A DNA stretch of 64,000 nt from Lactobacillus mulieris (GCF_007095465.1 NZ_SDGL01000010.1:16688-80687), one strand, 5' to 3'; positions 1 through 9,812 are shown, numbered from the stretch's first letter. Translations and numbers: made by a program. The notes: generated by a model from the sequence alone, not told the origin.

Positions 1-794
1 AGAGTTATGCTGATGTTGATTACAAGCATGGTATTCCAGAACCAACACCATATGTAAGAAATAAAACGACTTTACCAAATTCACTTGAAGAAAACTTAGC
101 ATTTTTATTCGATTGGCAAAGAAACTTTAAAGGAGATAGTTTTGTATATGACTATCCTTTAGGTAGAGCTCATTATGGTGATCTTGGTTATATGAAAATT
201 AGTCAAATTATTAGTAGGGATGTTCGTTATCTTGATAAATTGCATTTAAATGGCTATATTAGTTGTCAAGAATTAAGAACTGGTTTTCCAACTACTTTGC
301 CAAACTACGTTATGGGTCGAACTCTTTGGGACAAGAGTTTAACATATGAAGAATTAAAAGAAGAATACTTCACAGCAGCTTTTGGTAAAGAGGGGATGCA
401 AGTTTCAGCTTATCTTGAAAAATTGTCTGCTTTATCAAGTAGTGACTACTTCAACAAGATTGGGAGCAGAATTAATGCACAATTAGCTGCTCAATATCAG
501 GGATGTGTAAGTGAAACTTCTGCAATCTTGCCAGTAATTATTAAAGGTTTAAGCCAAAGCAAGAATAGTCAACATGAAAACTGGCGTGTATTAGCATATC
601 ACCGTCAAGCAGTAATTAAATTGGCTACAGCCTTAGGATTGCAAGCTAGTGGACAGCAAGCAAAAGCAGAAGAAGCCTGGATTGACTTCCAAGATTTCAT
701 TAAACTTCATGAAGATAGCTTTGAACCATATTTAGATGTTTATCGAATTATCGAAGTTGCAACTAATTATGCTGGTTTTAAATATCGGGAATAA
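1..794 (+). CDS. DUF4838-type protein, C-terminal part (5' truncated by window)
   Basis: The reading frame is open from base 3 with no start before residue-coding sequence begins, so this is the 3' end of a gene that starts outside the window; the first internal ATG at 192 is not a start. About 263 residues are visible. The text (for example DYPLGRAHYGDLGY near the start and a helical C-terminal half) fits the DUF4838 family, large proteins related in shape to glycoside hydrolases that are found in lactobacilli and Bacteroidetes. No catalytic residue can be assigned from this fragment. A strong terminator follows. Family assignment is moderately sure; the substrate is unknown. Confidence 0.6.
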   Translation, partial: SYADVDYKHGIPEPTPYVRNKTTLPNSLEENLAFLFDWQRNFKGDSFVYDYPLGRAHYGDLGYMKISQIISRDVRYLDKLHLNGYISCQELRTGFPTTLPNYVMGRTLWDKSLTYEELKEEYFTAAFGKEGMQVSAYLEKLSALSSSDYFNKIGSRINAQLAAQYQGCVSETSAILPVIIKGLSQSKNSQHENWRVLAYHRQAVIKLATALGLQASGQQAKAEEAWIDFQDFIKLHEDSFEPYLDVYRIIEVATNYAGFKYRE

Positions 795-852
795 GCAAAA
801 ATATAACTGTAAAAAATTAAATACTCGTACAATGTAGAATAAATTAGTATCT

Positions 853-893
853 CAAGTTCAACCTGCAAATGTAGGTTGAACTTGTTTTGTTTT
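853..893 (+). terminator. Rho-independent terminator after the DUF4838 gene
   Basis: A perfect 12-bp stem (CAAGTTCAACCT with AGGTTGAACTTG) with an 8-base loop is followed by TTTTGTTTT. It separates the DUF4838 gene from the ebsA-fhs run. Confidence 0.85.
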
Positions 894-971
894 ATAAAAA
901 TCATGTCTTACCTTATACTATTAGCAACCATTTTGCTATAATTAAAACTGTTTGGTAATGGAGGTACTTTA

Positions 972-1319
972 ATGAAGAAACATTTATTTTTCCTCGGTAA
1001 AGCAGGAACAATTTATTACAGCTGGTTGATGGTTTTACTATTTATTAGTTTGATTATCGCCTTAGAAGGAAACAAGGTTATAATGTGGCCAGCCGTGATA
1101 ATTGGGGGCATATTTTTATTACTTGCAACCTATACTTTTTTATGTTCTTACATTAAAACAGAAAACAATTCTTTATTACTAAAATTACCTTATAAAAAGA
1201 AAGTAGTTTTGACACAAAAGCCACAAAAAGTGGCTAGTTGGCGTATTTTTCATATTTACCATGTAGAACTTTCTAAATATGAAGCAGTCAACTACTTAGT
1301 TATCCAAAAGAAAGGGTAG
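972..1319 (+). CDS. EbsA-like small membrane protein
   Basis: A 115-residue protein with two hydrophobic helices (about residues 16-32 and 38-60) followed by a basic, soluble C-terminal half. Size, topology and the tail ending in YLVIQKKG fit the EbsA-like family of lactobacilli and enterococci, sometimes annotated as pore-forming protein. The name comes from a pheromone-response region of Enterococcus and does not define a biochemical role. A TATAAT box lies near 937, with GGAGG at 960-964 before the ATG. It sits 7 bases before fhs and is probably co-transcribed with it. The family assignment is from general similarity and is tentative. Confidence 0.55.
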   Translation: MKKHLFFLGKAGTIYYSWLMVLLFISLIIALEGNKVIMWPAVIIGGIFLLLATYTFLCSYIKTENNSLLLKLPYKKKVVLTQKPQKVASWRIFHIYHVELSKYEAVNYLVIQKKG

Positions 1320-1326
1320 TGGGCCA

Positions 1327-3003
1327 ATGAAATCAGATATAGAAATTGCACAGGCAAGTCAAGGCTTGCCAATTACCGAAATTGCTAAAAAGCTTGAACT
1401 TAACGAACAAGATTTGGAGCTATTTGGATCAGATAAGGCTAAAATTAACTGGTCAGCAATCAAGCAGGCTCAAGCAAATCAACATTTAGGAAAGTTAATT
1501 TTAGTTACATCAATTAGTCCCACACCAGCTGGTGAAGGCAAGTCAACAATGACAATTGGTTTAGCTGATGCCTTAAATAATCAACTTCATGAAAAAACTT
1601 TAATTGCACTGCGTGAACCCTCAATGGGACCGGTCTTTGGGTTAAAAGGTGGAGCTACAGGTGGAGGACGTGCGCAAGTTATTCCGATGGAAGATATTAA
1701 CTTGCACTTTACTGGTGATATGCATGCATTAACCAGTGCAATTGATACTTTAGCTGCTTTAGTTGATAACTATATTTATCAAGACAATAGCTTGAAGCTT
1801 GATCCTAATCGTATTCTTTTGAAGCGTGGACTTGATGTTAATGATCGAACTTTGCGTAAGATTACTTTAGGACAAGGCTCACGTTTCAATGGTATTGAAC
1901 ATGAAGCTAGTTTTGCAATTACAGTAGCTAATGAATTAATGGCTATTTTATGTCTAGCAACTTCAATCAGTGACCTTAAACAGCGTATTGGAAATATTTT
2001 AGTAGGTTACTCTATTGATGATGATCCAGTTTTTGTTAAGGATTTACATTTTGAAGGGGCAATTGCGGCACTATTAGGTAAAGCATTAAAGCCTAATTTA
2101 GTTCAAACAATTGAACATACTCCTGCTTTAGTTCATGGCGGACCTTTTGCTAATATTGCTCATGGTGCAAATAGTGTTATGGCAACCAATCTTGCTTTAC
2201 ATTTAAGTGATTATGTTGTCACAGAAGCTGGATTTGGAAGTGACTTGGGTGGCCAGAAGTTTATGGATTTTGTGTCAACTCATTTAGAAAAAGCACCTGA
2301 CGCTATTGTCGTGGTTGCTACAGTGCGAGCTTTAAAGTATCAAGCTGAACAATCAACCGATAATCTAGCTAATGAAAATTTGGCTGCTTTAAGAGAAGGC
2401 TTCAAAAACCTCGCACGGCATATGAATAATATGCGTCAATATAATCGTCCTGTAATTGTTTTAATTAACAAGTTTGATTCAGATACCGAAGCTGAATTAA
2501 ACTTACTTCAAGACTTAATAGCAGAACATGGTATTGACAGTGAAGTTGTCACTTACCATAATGATGGCTCTCTTGGTGGCATCAAGGCTGCTGAAAAAGT
2601 TCGTGACTTAACTAACCAAGAACAAGGCGAAGTAATGCGTTCTTATGCCAAAGACGATACAATTCAAGTTAAAATTGAACAAATTGCTCAAAAGATTTAT
2701 CATGCTGGTAAAGTTGAATACAGTGAAAAAGCACTTGCTCAAATTGAACACTTGAAAGAATTAGGTAAAGACAAACTTCCAGTCATTGTTGCTAAGACAC
2801 AATATAGTTTCAGCGATGATAAAAAAGTTTTAGGAGCACCTACAAACTTCACTTTACACGTCAAAAACTTGGCTTTGAAAAATGGGGCTGGATTTATTGT
2901 TGTTTCAACTGGTTCTATTTTGGATATGCCTGGCTTACCAAAACATCCTGCAGCTTTAGACATTGATATTGATGATGAAGGAAAGATAAGTGGTTTGTTC
3001 TAA
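1327..3003 (+). CDS. fhs: Formate--tetrahydrofolate ligase
   Basis: A 558-residue cytosolic enzyme that makes 10-formyl-THF from formate, THF and ATP, feeding purine and formyl-methionine synthesis. The nucleotide-binding loop TPAGEGKST is at residues 66-74, followed by the conserved [18 protein letters not shown] region around residues 97-115 and the [11 protein letters not shown] block near 270. Length matches the family. Its TAA stop overlaps the ATG of lspA by one base, so translation is probably coupled. No degeneration is seen. Confidence 0.97.
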   Translation: MKSDIEIAQASQGLPITEIAKKLELNEQDLELFGSDKAKINWSAIKQAQANQHLGKLILVTSISPTPAGEGKSTMTIGLADALNNQLHEKTLIALREPSMGPVFGLKGGATGGGRAQVIPMEDINLHFTGDMHALTSAIDTLAALVDNYIYQDNSLKLDPNRILLKRGLDVNDRTLRKITLGQGSRFNGIEHEASFAITVANELMAILCLATSISDLKQRIGNILVGYSIDDDPVFVKDLHFEGAIAALLGKALKPNLVQTIEHTPALVHGGPFANIAHGANSVMATNLALHLSDYVVTEAGFGSDLGGQKFMDFVSTHLEKAPDAIVVVATVRALKYQAEQSTDNLANENLAALREGFKNLARHMNNMRQYNRPVIVLINKFDSDTEAELNLLQDLIAEHGIDSEVVTYHNDGSLGGIKAAEKVRDLTNQEQGEVMRSYAKDDTIQVKIEQIAQKIYHAGKVEYSEKALAQIEHLKELGKDKLPVIVAKTQYSFSDDKKVLGAPTNFTLHVKNLALKNGAGFIVVSTGSILDMPGLPKHPAALDIDIDDEGKISGLF

Positions 3004-3461
3004 TGCAACTACTATATTTATTTATCGCATTTTTAGTAGTCCTTTGTGATCAAGGATTAAAATACTATATCAGTCATAGTTTTATGTTAGGCCAAGAACA
3101 TATTTTAATTGATGGTTTACTGTCATTTACTTATGTTAAAAATACTGGTGCTGCCTGGAATATTTTAACCGGGCAAATGTGGCTATTTTACATAATTAGT
3201 ATTATTGCAATAATTGCTTGCTTGTATTTCTTGTACAACAAAAAGTATAATAATCCTATTTTCAAAACAGGAATTGGCCTTGTTTTAGGTGGAGTAATTG
3301 GTAATTTCATTGATAGATTACATTTAAAATATGTTATTGATATGATTCAATTAGACTTTATCAATTTCAATATTTTTAATATTGCTGATTCTGCTATCAC
3401 AGTTGGTATTGTATTAGTTTTTGTCTACTTGATCTTTTTCTCAGAAAAGGAGGAGAAATAG
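3003..3461 (+). CDS. lspA: Lipoprotein signal peptidase (signal peptidase II)
   Basis: A 152-residue integral membrane aspartyl protease that removes the signal peptide from diacylglyceryl-modified prolipoproteins. Four hydrophobic helices are evident. Signature segments are KNTGAAWN (residues 46-53), the GNFIDR block, the catalytic Asp in VIDMI (D113) and the second catalytic Asp in NIADSAI (D129). The order lspA-rluD upstream of carA and carB copies the lspA-ylyB-pyr arrangement of Bacillus, with pyrR, pyrP and other pyr genes missing here. Confidence 0.96.
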   Translation: MQLLYLFIAFLVVLCDQGLKYYISHSFMLGQEHILIDGLLSFTYVKNTGAAWNILTGQMWLFYIISIIAIIACLYFLYNKKYNNPIFKTGIGLVLGGVIGNFIDRLHLKYVIDMIQLDFINFNIFNIADSAITVGIVLVFVYLIFFSEKEEK

Positions 3462-4366
3462 TGGCTGATTTTGAATTAATTGTTGCAACTAAAGCAGGAA
3501 GATTAGATAAATACATAAGTGAGCATTCTGATTTATCACGTTCAAGGGTACAAGAGTTGCTTGGCAGCGGAGATATTTTAGTAAATGGTAAGCAAGAAAA
3601 GCCAAGTTACAAAGTTGCTAACAATGATCAAATCACAGTACATGTTCCCAAATTAGTTCCACTAAATGTTGAGCCAGAAGATATTCCATTAGATATCGTT
3701 TACGAAGATGAAGATGTAATTGTGGTTAATAAACCCCAAGGAATGGTTGTTCATCCCTCTGCTGGACATCCGAACCACACTTTAGTCAATGCTTTAATGA
3801 ATCATACTAAGTTCCTTGCAGCTAGTCCTGAGGGCTTTCGACCAGGAATCGTTCATCGTATTGATAAAGATACAAGTGGCTTGTTAATGATTGCTAAAAA
3901 TGCCAATGCCCGTACAAGCTTAGAGAGTCAGCTCGCGCATAAGACAAATAAACGTGTTTATTTAGCAATTGTTCACGGTAATTTTAAAGAAGCTACAGGA
4001 ACAATTGATGCACCAATTGCTCGCAATCCTAAGGACCGTAAGAAAATGGCCATCGTTGAAGGCGGCAAAGAGGCAGTCACTCATTTTCATGTATTAGAGC
4101 AATATCCTGGTTATGCATTAGTGAGTTGTCAATTAGAAACAGGCCGTACTCATCAAATTAGAGTTCATATGAAATATATTGGCCATCCTTTAGCTGGTGA
4201 TCCATTATATGGACCTAAAAAAACTTTAAAAGGACACGGTCAATTTTTGCATGCAAAAATATTAGGATTTAAGCAACCGAAAACTGGGCAATGGCTTGAG
4301 TTTCAAGTTGATCCTCCAGAAATTTTCCAAAAAGAGCTTACTTATTTGCGAAGCTTGAAGGGATAG
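3461..4366 (+). CDS. rluD: RluA-family 23S rRNA pseudouridine synthase
   Basis: A 301-residue enzyme with an N-terminal S4 RNA-binding domain (residues 12-60) and a RluA catalytic domain. The catalytic motif HRIDKDTSG is at residues 132-140, with the nucleophilic Asp at 135. It starts with GTG, chosen because AAGGAGG lies just upstream and the GTG overlaps the lspA stop (TAGTG). It corresponds to ylyB beside lspA in Bacillus. Its exact rRNA target is inferred from the family, so the symbol is approximate. Confidence 0.93.
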   Translation: MADFELIVATKAGRLDKYISEHSDLSRSRVQELLGSGDILVNGKQEKPSYKVANNDQITVHVPKLVPLNVEPEDIPLDIVYEDEDVIVVNKPQGMVVHPSAGHPNHTLVNALMNHTKFLAASPEGFRPGIVHRIDKDTSGLLMIAKNANARTSLESQLAHKTNKRVYLAIVHGNFKEATGTIDAPIARNPKDRKKMAIVEGGKEAVTHFHVLEQYPGYALVSCQLETGRTHQIRVHMKYIGHPLAGDPLYGPKKTLKGHGQFLHAKILGFKQPKTGQWLEFQVDPPEIFQKELTYLRSLKG

Positions 4367-4374
4367 GTTAATAA

Positions 4375-5433
4375 ATGAAACGATATTTAATACTAGAAGA
4401 TGGAACTTCTTTTGCTGGTGATAGTTTTGGAGCGGAAACTATTTCTACAGGAGAATTGGCAGTTCAAACGAGCAATTTTGGTTATCAAGAAGCCTTAACA
4501 GATCCTACAAATGCTGGGAAAATATTAGTTTTTACCACGCCAATGATTGGTACAACTGGAATTAACTCAATTGACTATGAAGCAATTGATCCTAGTGTTC
4601 GTGGCATTATTTGTAATGAAATTGCTACTCATATTTCTGATTCTCCCAATTTTCAAGAGCTGGATTATTTCTTAAAAGAGAAAAAAATTCCTGCTATAAG
4701 TGGTGTTGATACTCGTGCACTTGCCCATAAAATTAGTAATCAAAGTAAAATTAAAGCTTCTATTATGGATACTAACGATGAACACGCTTTTGACCAAATT
4801 AGAGCTTTAGTTTTACCTAAAAATAAAACAACAACTATTTCTACTTCCAACTCATATGCAGCACCGAATATCGGTAAGACTATTGCGGTAGTTGATTTAG
4901 GATTAAAGCATTCTATGCTTAGAGAATTATCTTTGCGCAAAGCTAACATTATTGTTGTCCCATACAATTCTAAGCCACAAGATATCCTTAATTTAAAACC
5001 AGATGGATTAGTTATTTCTAATGGACCTGGTACTGCAACAGAAGTTAAAAAAGGGCTAGCTCCACTTTTTGATGAATTTTATGGGAAATTGCCAATTTTG
5101 GGAATTGGTTTAGGTTTTTTGGCAATTTGTGATTATTTAAATATCGAATTAATTGACCTTCCCAAACCATTTAATGGAGTAAATTATCCCGTTATTTTAC
5201 AAAATTCCAATACAATTTGGCAGACTGCTATGAATATTCCACAGCTGGCACTTTCTGAAAACGGCGGTATCAACTTTACTGAAACATACTATGATTTGCA
5301 TAGTGACTTATTAGCTGGTTTTTATTTAAAAGATAAAGAAGTTCTTGCAACAGCTTTTAATCCCGAAGGAGCTCCGGGAAGTTTTGATGGATTAAAAATT
5401 TTTGACCAATTTATGCAATTAATGGAGAAGTAA
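4375..5433 (+). CDS. CarA-like protein lacking glutaminase catalytic residues
   Basis: A 352-residue full-length match to carbamoyl-phosphate synthase small subunit: N-terminal CPSase domain (1-150) and a class I glutamine amidotransferase domain (168-350, with VISNGPGT at 213-220). The nucleophile elbow, normally GICLGHQ, reads GIGLGFL at 243-249, so the Cys is Gly245. The usual HPE triad motif reads NPE at 329-331, so the His is Asn329. Glutamine hydrolysis by the known mechanism should be impossible. The frame is intact and has ordinary codon usage, so it is not an obvious pseudogene. It lies 8 bases after rluD and 1 base before the CarB-like gene. It could be a structural or regulatory pseudoenzyme, or an early stage of decay after loss of pyrimidine synthesis. 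Confidence 0.85.
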   Translation: MKRYLILEDGTSFAGDSFGAETISTGELAVQTSNFGYQEALTDPTNAGKILVFTTPMIGTTGINSIDYEAIDPSVRGIICNEIATHISDSPNFQELDYFLKEKKIPAISGVDTRALAHKISNQSKIKASIMDTNDEHAFDQIRALVLPKNKTTTISTSNSYAAPNIGKTIAVVDLGLKHSMLRELSLRKANIIVVPYNSKPQDILNLKPDGLVISNGPGTATEVKKGLAPLFDEFYGKLPILGIGLGFLAICDYLNIELIDLPKPFNGVNYPVILQNSNTIWQTAMNIPQLALSENGGINFTETYYDLHSDLLAGFYLKDKEVLATAFNPEGAPGSFDGLKIFDQFMQLMEK

Positions 5434-5434
5434 A

Positions 5435-8400
5435 ATGCCACTTGAGAATGATTTAAATAAAGTATTAGTCCTCGGAAGTGGGCCAAATATTGTGGGTAGC
5501 GTTGCTGAAATGGATGCCTATACTAATTCAGCAATTAAGGCTTTTTTAGAGGATGATATTCATGTTGTTTTAGTAAATCCCAATCCTGCAACTGTTTCAA
5601 GTGACCGGCAAAAAGGAGTTACTGTTTACCTTGAGCCGATGACTTTGGCTTTCATGAAGCGAATTTTACGAATGGAAGAACCAGATGCAATTGTAACTGC
5701 TTATGGTAGCACTAATGCATTAGCTGTCGCCAAGGAATTACTTGATGATGGCATAATTGATGACATGAAAATCAAGCTTTTGACAACCAATAAAGAGTTA
5801 CTCAATTTGGTTGATCATAAAAAGCAAATTGCTTTTATGCAAAAGAATAATTTTGCAACAAGTGAATCTTGGCATTTGGTTAAAACCGATACTAGTGAAA
5901 GCATTGCTGACTTGCTTTCTCATGCTCGTTTCCCACTTTTGGTAACAAAATATCATCAATATATTCATAATGAGCATTTTAAGTTCAAAAATGTGGCTGA
6001 ACTGTCTGAATTTTTCAAAACAGAAAATGATACAGAAGCAGATCATTTTAACTTAAATAATTATCGCCTAACTGAAGACTTATCTAATTGGGAAGAAGTT
6101 ATTGTCGATGTTTTAAGAGATAACCGTGGTAATTTTAACTTTATTAATATTTCTTCATGCTTAGAAGATGTGGCAATTAATTCTGGAGATTCGTTAATCA
6201 TTAGTCCAGCCTTAACTTTAAATAATGACCATGTTCGAAAAATTAGAAAACTAAGCAAGAAAATCATGAATAGGCTGAATATCCATGGCTTTTTGAGTAT
6301 TCATTTCGCCGTTAGCCACCATGATACAGAAATTGACTTGAAAGTTTTAACATTAAAAAATCGTTTAACACGAACAAGTGTCATTGCTCGCAGAGTAGCA
6401 ATGTATGATATTGGCTATGTTTTGGCTAAAATTGCCTTAGGATATAACTTTAATGAGATTGTTCAACCTTTGACAGGGCAAAATGCAGCAATTGAACCAG
6501 TTTTAGATGCGGTATCAATTAAATTCCCATATTTCTCTTTCAGCGAATCAGGATTAAATCACTATCAATTAGGTGATAGAATGCAAGCAAGTGGAGAAAG
6601 CATTGGAATTGGGCGCAATTTTGAAGCTGCCTTTTTAAAAGGATTAGAATCTAATTTTGATATTAATGGTTTACGAGATTTTTATTATTTGGGAAAGGCA
6701 AAAGATGGCCAACAATTATTGCAGCAACTAGCTCATCCCGATGAGCTACATATAATTACCTTATTAGCAGCGATCAGTAGTGGGTTAACATACACGCAAA
6801 TTCATGAAGTATGTAGGTTACATCCACTTTACTTTGAAAAATTGAGCCAAGTTATTGAAGTAGGTAAACAATTAAAGAACGAGTTATCAAAAGAAGTACT
6901 TGTAACAGCTAAAAAATTAGGCTTTTCAAACACACTTATCAGTATAATCACCCAAAAAAGTTTAGAAGATATTGGTGACTTGTGCCGAAATTACCAGCTT
7001 AATTCTTCATATTTACTTTTAGATGGTAGTGCTGGTCTATATCGAGCAAATTGTTCAGTTTGCTATAGTAGTTTTGGTAGTGAAAATGAAGTTTCCCCAC
7101 TTAAAGCAAATAGAAAAGTGTTAGTAATTGGTATGAAACCAATGCAAGTTTCTTTAACTAGTGAATATGATTATATGATTTATCATGCGTTGAAAACTCT
7201 AAAAGATGAGGGCATTGCTACTGTTTTAATTAGTAATAATAGTGAAGCAGTATCTACAGCATATGAACTAGTTGATCGCGTATACTTCGAACCAATTACT
7301 TTTGAAAATATCAAAAAGATTGCCCAAAAAGAGGGGATAGATGAGGTTTTAACGCAATTTTCTGGTAAAGAAATCAATCAATTAAGACCCAATCTTATCA
7401 ATGCAGGATTAAAGTTATTAGGACAAGAAAACTTAATTTCTGAACTTGCTAAGCAAAAGATAAACGTAGATGAATTGCCAATTGAATTAGTACCTGGAGA
7501 GAAAATTTATACAGAAAGCCAAGCTAAAAATTTTGTTGAAAAGCACGGCTTCCCAGTTCTAATTGGGGGACGCACTCGAGAATTAAAAGTCAAGAGTGCA
7601 GTTGTTTATGATATTCCAGCGCTTGAAAAATACATTAATGAAAATGATATAGATGAGGGTACTATTTCTCGCTTTATTGAGGGGAGAAAGTACGAAGTCA
7701 TCGCTATTTCTGACTCTCATAATGTAACAATTCCAGGGATTATTGAACACCTTGAGCAAACAGGCTCCCATGCTTCAGACTCAATTGCAGTTTTTCAACC
7801 ACAAAATTTAAACAAAGAACAAAGAGCATTTTTAGGTAAGATGACAAAAGAAATTTTGCCACTAATACAAATGAAAGGCCTATTTACATTACATTTCTTG
7901 CAAGCAGATGGACAATTTTATTTATTGCAAGTTAAGACTTATGCAGGTCATAATTTAGCCTTTTTATCTAAGTCGTTAAACAGTGATTTAGTTGGAATTA
8001 CAACTAAATGCTTATTAGGGAAGAGTTTAAAAGAATTAAACCTTCCTGAGACAATTTGGCCAGCTAGTGAATTAATCCACGTAAAAATGCCCGTATTTTC
8101 ATATATTGACTATCAAAGTGGTAATACTTTTGACTCTAAAATGAAATCCTCAGCTTCAGTAATGGGGCGTGATACTTTACTTTCTAAGGCATTATATAAG
8201 GGATATGAAGGTAGTAACTTAACAATTCCAAGTTATGGCACCATTTTTATCTCAGTCCGTGATGAAGATAAGCAACGCACAATTAATCTAGCACAAAGAT
8301 TTCATAGATTAGGATTTAAGTTGGTTGCTACAGAAGGGACGGCAACTATTTTAGCTGAAGCAGGAATTACGACTGGTATTGTAAAGAAAGTGCAAGAAGA

Positions 8401-8608
8401 CCAACACAATTTATTAGAAAAGATAGCCAGTCATAAGATAGTAATGGTCATTAACGTTATTAATCTTTCAGATAATGCTAGTCAAGATGCAATTAGAATT
8501 AGAGATGTAGCTTTGAATACACATATTCCAGTTTTTTCTAGTTTACAAACTGCCGAATTAATTTTAGAAGTTCTTGAAAGTTTAGCATTAACTACTCAAC
8601 CAATTTAA
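5435..8608 (+). CDS. CarB-like protein with degenerate ATP-grasp active sites
   Basis: A 1057-residue protein with the full CarB layout: two synthetase halves (about 1-400 and 555-925) and a C-terminal MGS-like allosteric domain (about 935-1050, SYGTIFISV onward). In the first half the metal-binding EVNPR motif reads TLKNR (306-310), the preceding Gln of QFA is His290, the Arg in the VRP motif is Thr171, and the glycine-rich GGTGGG loop is absent. In the second half EVNPR reads QVKTY (832-836) and GSGP reads GMKP (566-569). Both phosphorylation sites therefore look dead, while length, domain order and the MGS domain persist. It follows the CarA-like gene after one base. Carbamoyl phosphate synthesis is unlikely; a binding or regulatory role is possible but not shown. 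Confidence 0.85.
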   Translation: MPLENDLNKVLVLGSGPNIVGSVAEMDAYTNSAIKAFLEDDIHVVLVNPNPATVSSDRQKGVTVYLEPMTLAFMKRILRMEEPDAIVTAYGSTNALAVAKELLDDGIIDDMKIKLLTTNKELLNLVDHKKQIAFMQKNNFATSESWHLVKTDTSESIADLLSHARFPLLVTKYHQYIHNEHFKFKNVAELSEFFKTENDTEADHFNLNNYRLTEDLSNWEEVIVDVLRDNRGNFNFINISSCLEDVAINSGDSLIISPALTLNNDHVRKIRKLSKKIMNRLNIHGFLSIHFAVSHHDTEIDLKVLTLKNRLTRTSVIARRVAMYDIGYVLAKIALGYNFNEIVQPLTGQNAAIEPVLDAVSIKFPYFSFSESGLNHYQLGDRMQASGESIGIGRNFEAAFLKGLESNFDINGLRDFYYLGKAKDGQQLLQQLAHPDELHIITLLAAISSGLTYTQIHEVCRLHPLYFEKLSQVIEVGKQLKNELSKEVLVTAKKLGFSNTLISIITQKSLEDIGDLCRNYQLNSSYLLLDGSAGLYRANCSVCYSSFGSENEVSPLKANRKVLVIGMKPMQVSLTSEYDYMIYHALKTLKDEGIATVLISNNSEAVSTAYELVDRVYFEPITFENIKKIAQKEGIDEVLTQFSGKEINQLRPNLINAGLKLLGQENLISELAKQKINVDELPIELVPGEKIYTESQAKNFVEKHGFPVLIGGRTRELKVKSAVVYDIPALEKYINENDIDEGTISRFIEGRKYEVIAISDSHNVTIPGIIEHLEQTGSHASDSIAVFQPQNLNKEQRAFLGKMTKEILPLIQMKGLFTLHFLQADGQFYLLQVKTYAGHNLAFLSKSLNSDLVGITTKCLLGKSLKELNLPETIWPASELIHVKMPVFSYIDYQSGNTFDSKMKSSASVMGRDTLLSKALYKGYEGSNLTIPSYGTIFISVRDEDKQRTINLAQRFHRLGFKLVATEGTATILAEAGITTGIVKKVQEDQHNLLEKIASHKIVMVINVINLSDNASQDAIRIRDVALNTHIPVFSSLQTAELILEVLESLALTTQPI

Positions 8609-8702
8609 AAATGCTTAATACTTTTTCTATAAAAAATAAGCTTCATTTTCATAGAAAGTTCACAGATTGCAGGCATACTATAGTCAAATCTAAGATAAAG
8701 GA

Positions 8703-8885
8703 ATGATTAATATGTCTAACAAAATTAACGATGTTGCCTTAAATAAGCAAGATATTTTGGAAAATGCTATTCCACTTGTAGCAAAGAAAAAGCATCGTTT
8801 GCTTAAATCTGTTGGCATTACGATTATAAGTTTATCAGGACTAGTAGGTCTAGGTATTTTAGGTAGAAAAAGGCGGCTATTTTAA
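8703..8885 (+). CDS. Small protein with a C-terminal membrane segment, function unknown
   Basis: A peptide of 60 residues, or 57 if the second ATG at 8712 is used; AAAGGA lies 9 bases before 8712, which favours that start. The N-terminal half is polar. The C-terminal half has KKKHR, a hydrophobic stretch of about 20 residues rich in Ile, Leu and Gly, and a final RKRR cluster. This resembles the end of a sortase substrate without an LPXTG motif, or a tail-anchored peptide. A terminator follows. No family is recognised. Confidence 0.5.
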   Translation: MINMSNKINDVALNKQDILENAIPLVAKKKHRLLKSVGITIISLSGLVGLGILGRKRRLF

Positions 8886-8942
8886 ATAGCAAATTAATGA
8901 ATCTAAACTCGAAATCTAAAGAAAAATAATAAGTGAACAAAG

Positions 8943-8987
8943 AAGCCCTGTTCTTTGACTAGTAATTGGTTAAAGACAGGGCTTTTT
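8943..8987 (+). terminator. Rho-independent terminator after the small membrane protein
   Basis: The arms AAGCCCTGTTCTTT and AAAGACAGGGCTT pair with one mismatch around a 15-base loop and are followed by a T run. Confidence 0.8.
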
Positions 8988-9077
8988 AGTATGGTTTATA
9001 ATAATTTTGAAACATCACTTTCTTATTTTGTTACTGTTAAATATAATATGTCATAATATATTTAAGGAGGAAGTAAT

Positions 9078-9163
9078 ATGGCACTAAAAACATATAGTAC
9101 GACAATAACCGAACAATTAGAAAAAGCATCGAACAATCATTAGAAGAATATAAAGAGGAATAG
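9078..9163 (+). pseudogene. Remnant of a very small gene, frameshifted
   Basis: A strong ribosome site (AAGGAGG, 9064-9070) precedes an ATG at 9078 that opens a 21-codon frame ending at 9143. A one-base shift near codon 16 would continue as SIEQSLEEYKEE to a stop at 9163. This looks like a short helical protein, perhaps an antitoxin-sized peptide, broken by an indel. The family is not recognised and the frameshift is inferred only from the good ribosome site and the continuation. Confidence 0.3.
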
Positions 9164-9181
9164 GGGAAAAAGGTTAGTGCT

Positions 9182-9730
9182 ATGTTTACTTTAAAGTTTA
9201 TGTCAATCAAGTTATTGGAAGATAATCAAGATGAGTGGATATATAGTATTTATACTGATTATCAAGAAGGGCAAATAACTATTAATAAACAGACTTTTGA
9301 TAGAAAACTTACCTCTTTTGAAAAAGCAAGCAAACGTGTTCAGATTAAAAAAGAAACTGTAGAATACGAAATTTACTATAGAATTGCTAAATTAATGAAA
9401 ATAAAACCAGGTATTAAAAAATACTATTGGTTGCATTCTAGTAATTTTTCATTAATGCCATATGTTAACTTTATGTCAATAAAGTTATTAGAAGATACTG
9501 ATAGGGAATGGATATATGAAATCTATACTGATTGCGAAGAAGGTATGGTTATAATTGATAAAGAAACCAAAATTGGAGATATTACCTCTTTTGAATTAAC
9601 TAGTAAACAGCTTAATGTAAAACGAGAAACCGTAGAATTTTGGATTTATTACTGTATACTTGATTTAATGAAAACGGATCCTGGTATAGATGAATTTTAT
9701 TGGATAAACGTAAAACTAGATAAAGATTGA
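9182..9730 (+). CDS. Tandem-repeat small protein of unknown function
   Basis: A 182-residue acidic protein made of two homologous halves, residues about 6-86 and 97-178. Each begins FMSIKLLED, continues with WIY(S/E)IYTD and EEG or QEG, and ends TVE(Y/F)-IYY-LMK-PGI-YW. A single-unit paralogue lies at 11863-12147. There is no signal peptide or membrane segment. The ATG at 9182 is 11 bases after a weak AAAAAGG. It lies in the accessory island just before the terminus, among toxin-antitoxin-type genes. No known domain is recognised; a DNA-mimic, immunity or antitoxin-like role is speculation. Confidence 0.65.
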   Translation: MFTLKFMSIKLLEDNQDEWIYSIYTDYQEGQITINKQTFDRKLTSFEKASKRVQIKKETVEYEIYYRIAKLMKIKPGIKKYYWLHSSNFSLMPYVNFMSIKLLEDTDREWIYEIYTDCEEGMVIIDKETKIGDITSFELTSKQLNVKRETVEFWIYYCILDLMKTDPGIDEFYWINVKLDKD

Positions 9731-9812
9731 TAATACTAGATTTTTATAAAAAGATACTCAACATTTTTATTACAATGATGCATAATAATTAAAGGAATAG
9801 ATTATAAAAATT

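Noticed and set aside
4740..7771. Minus-strand frames of 60-80 codons within carA-like and carB-like genes.
   Set aside because: Shadows of the plus-strand genes: no ribosome sites and no sensible composition.
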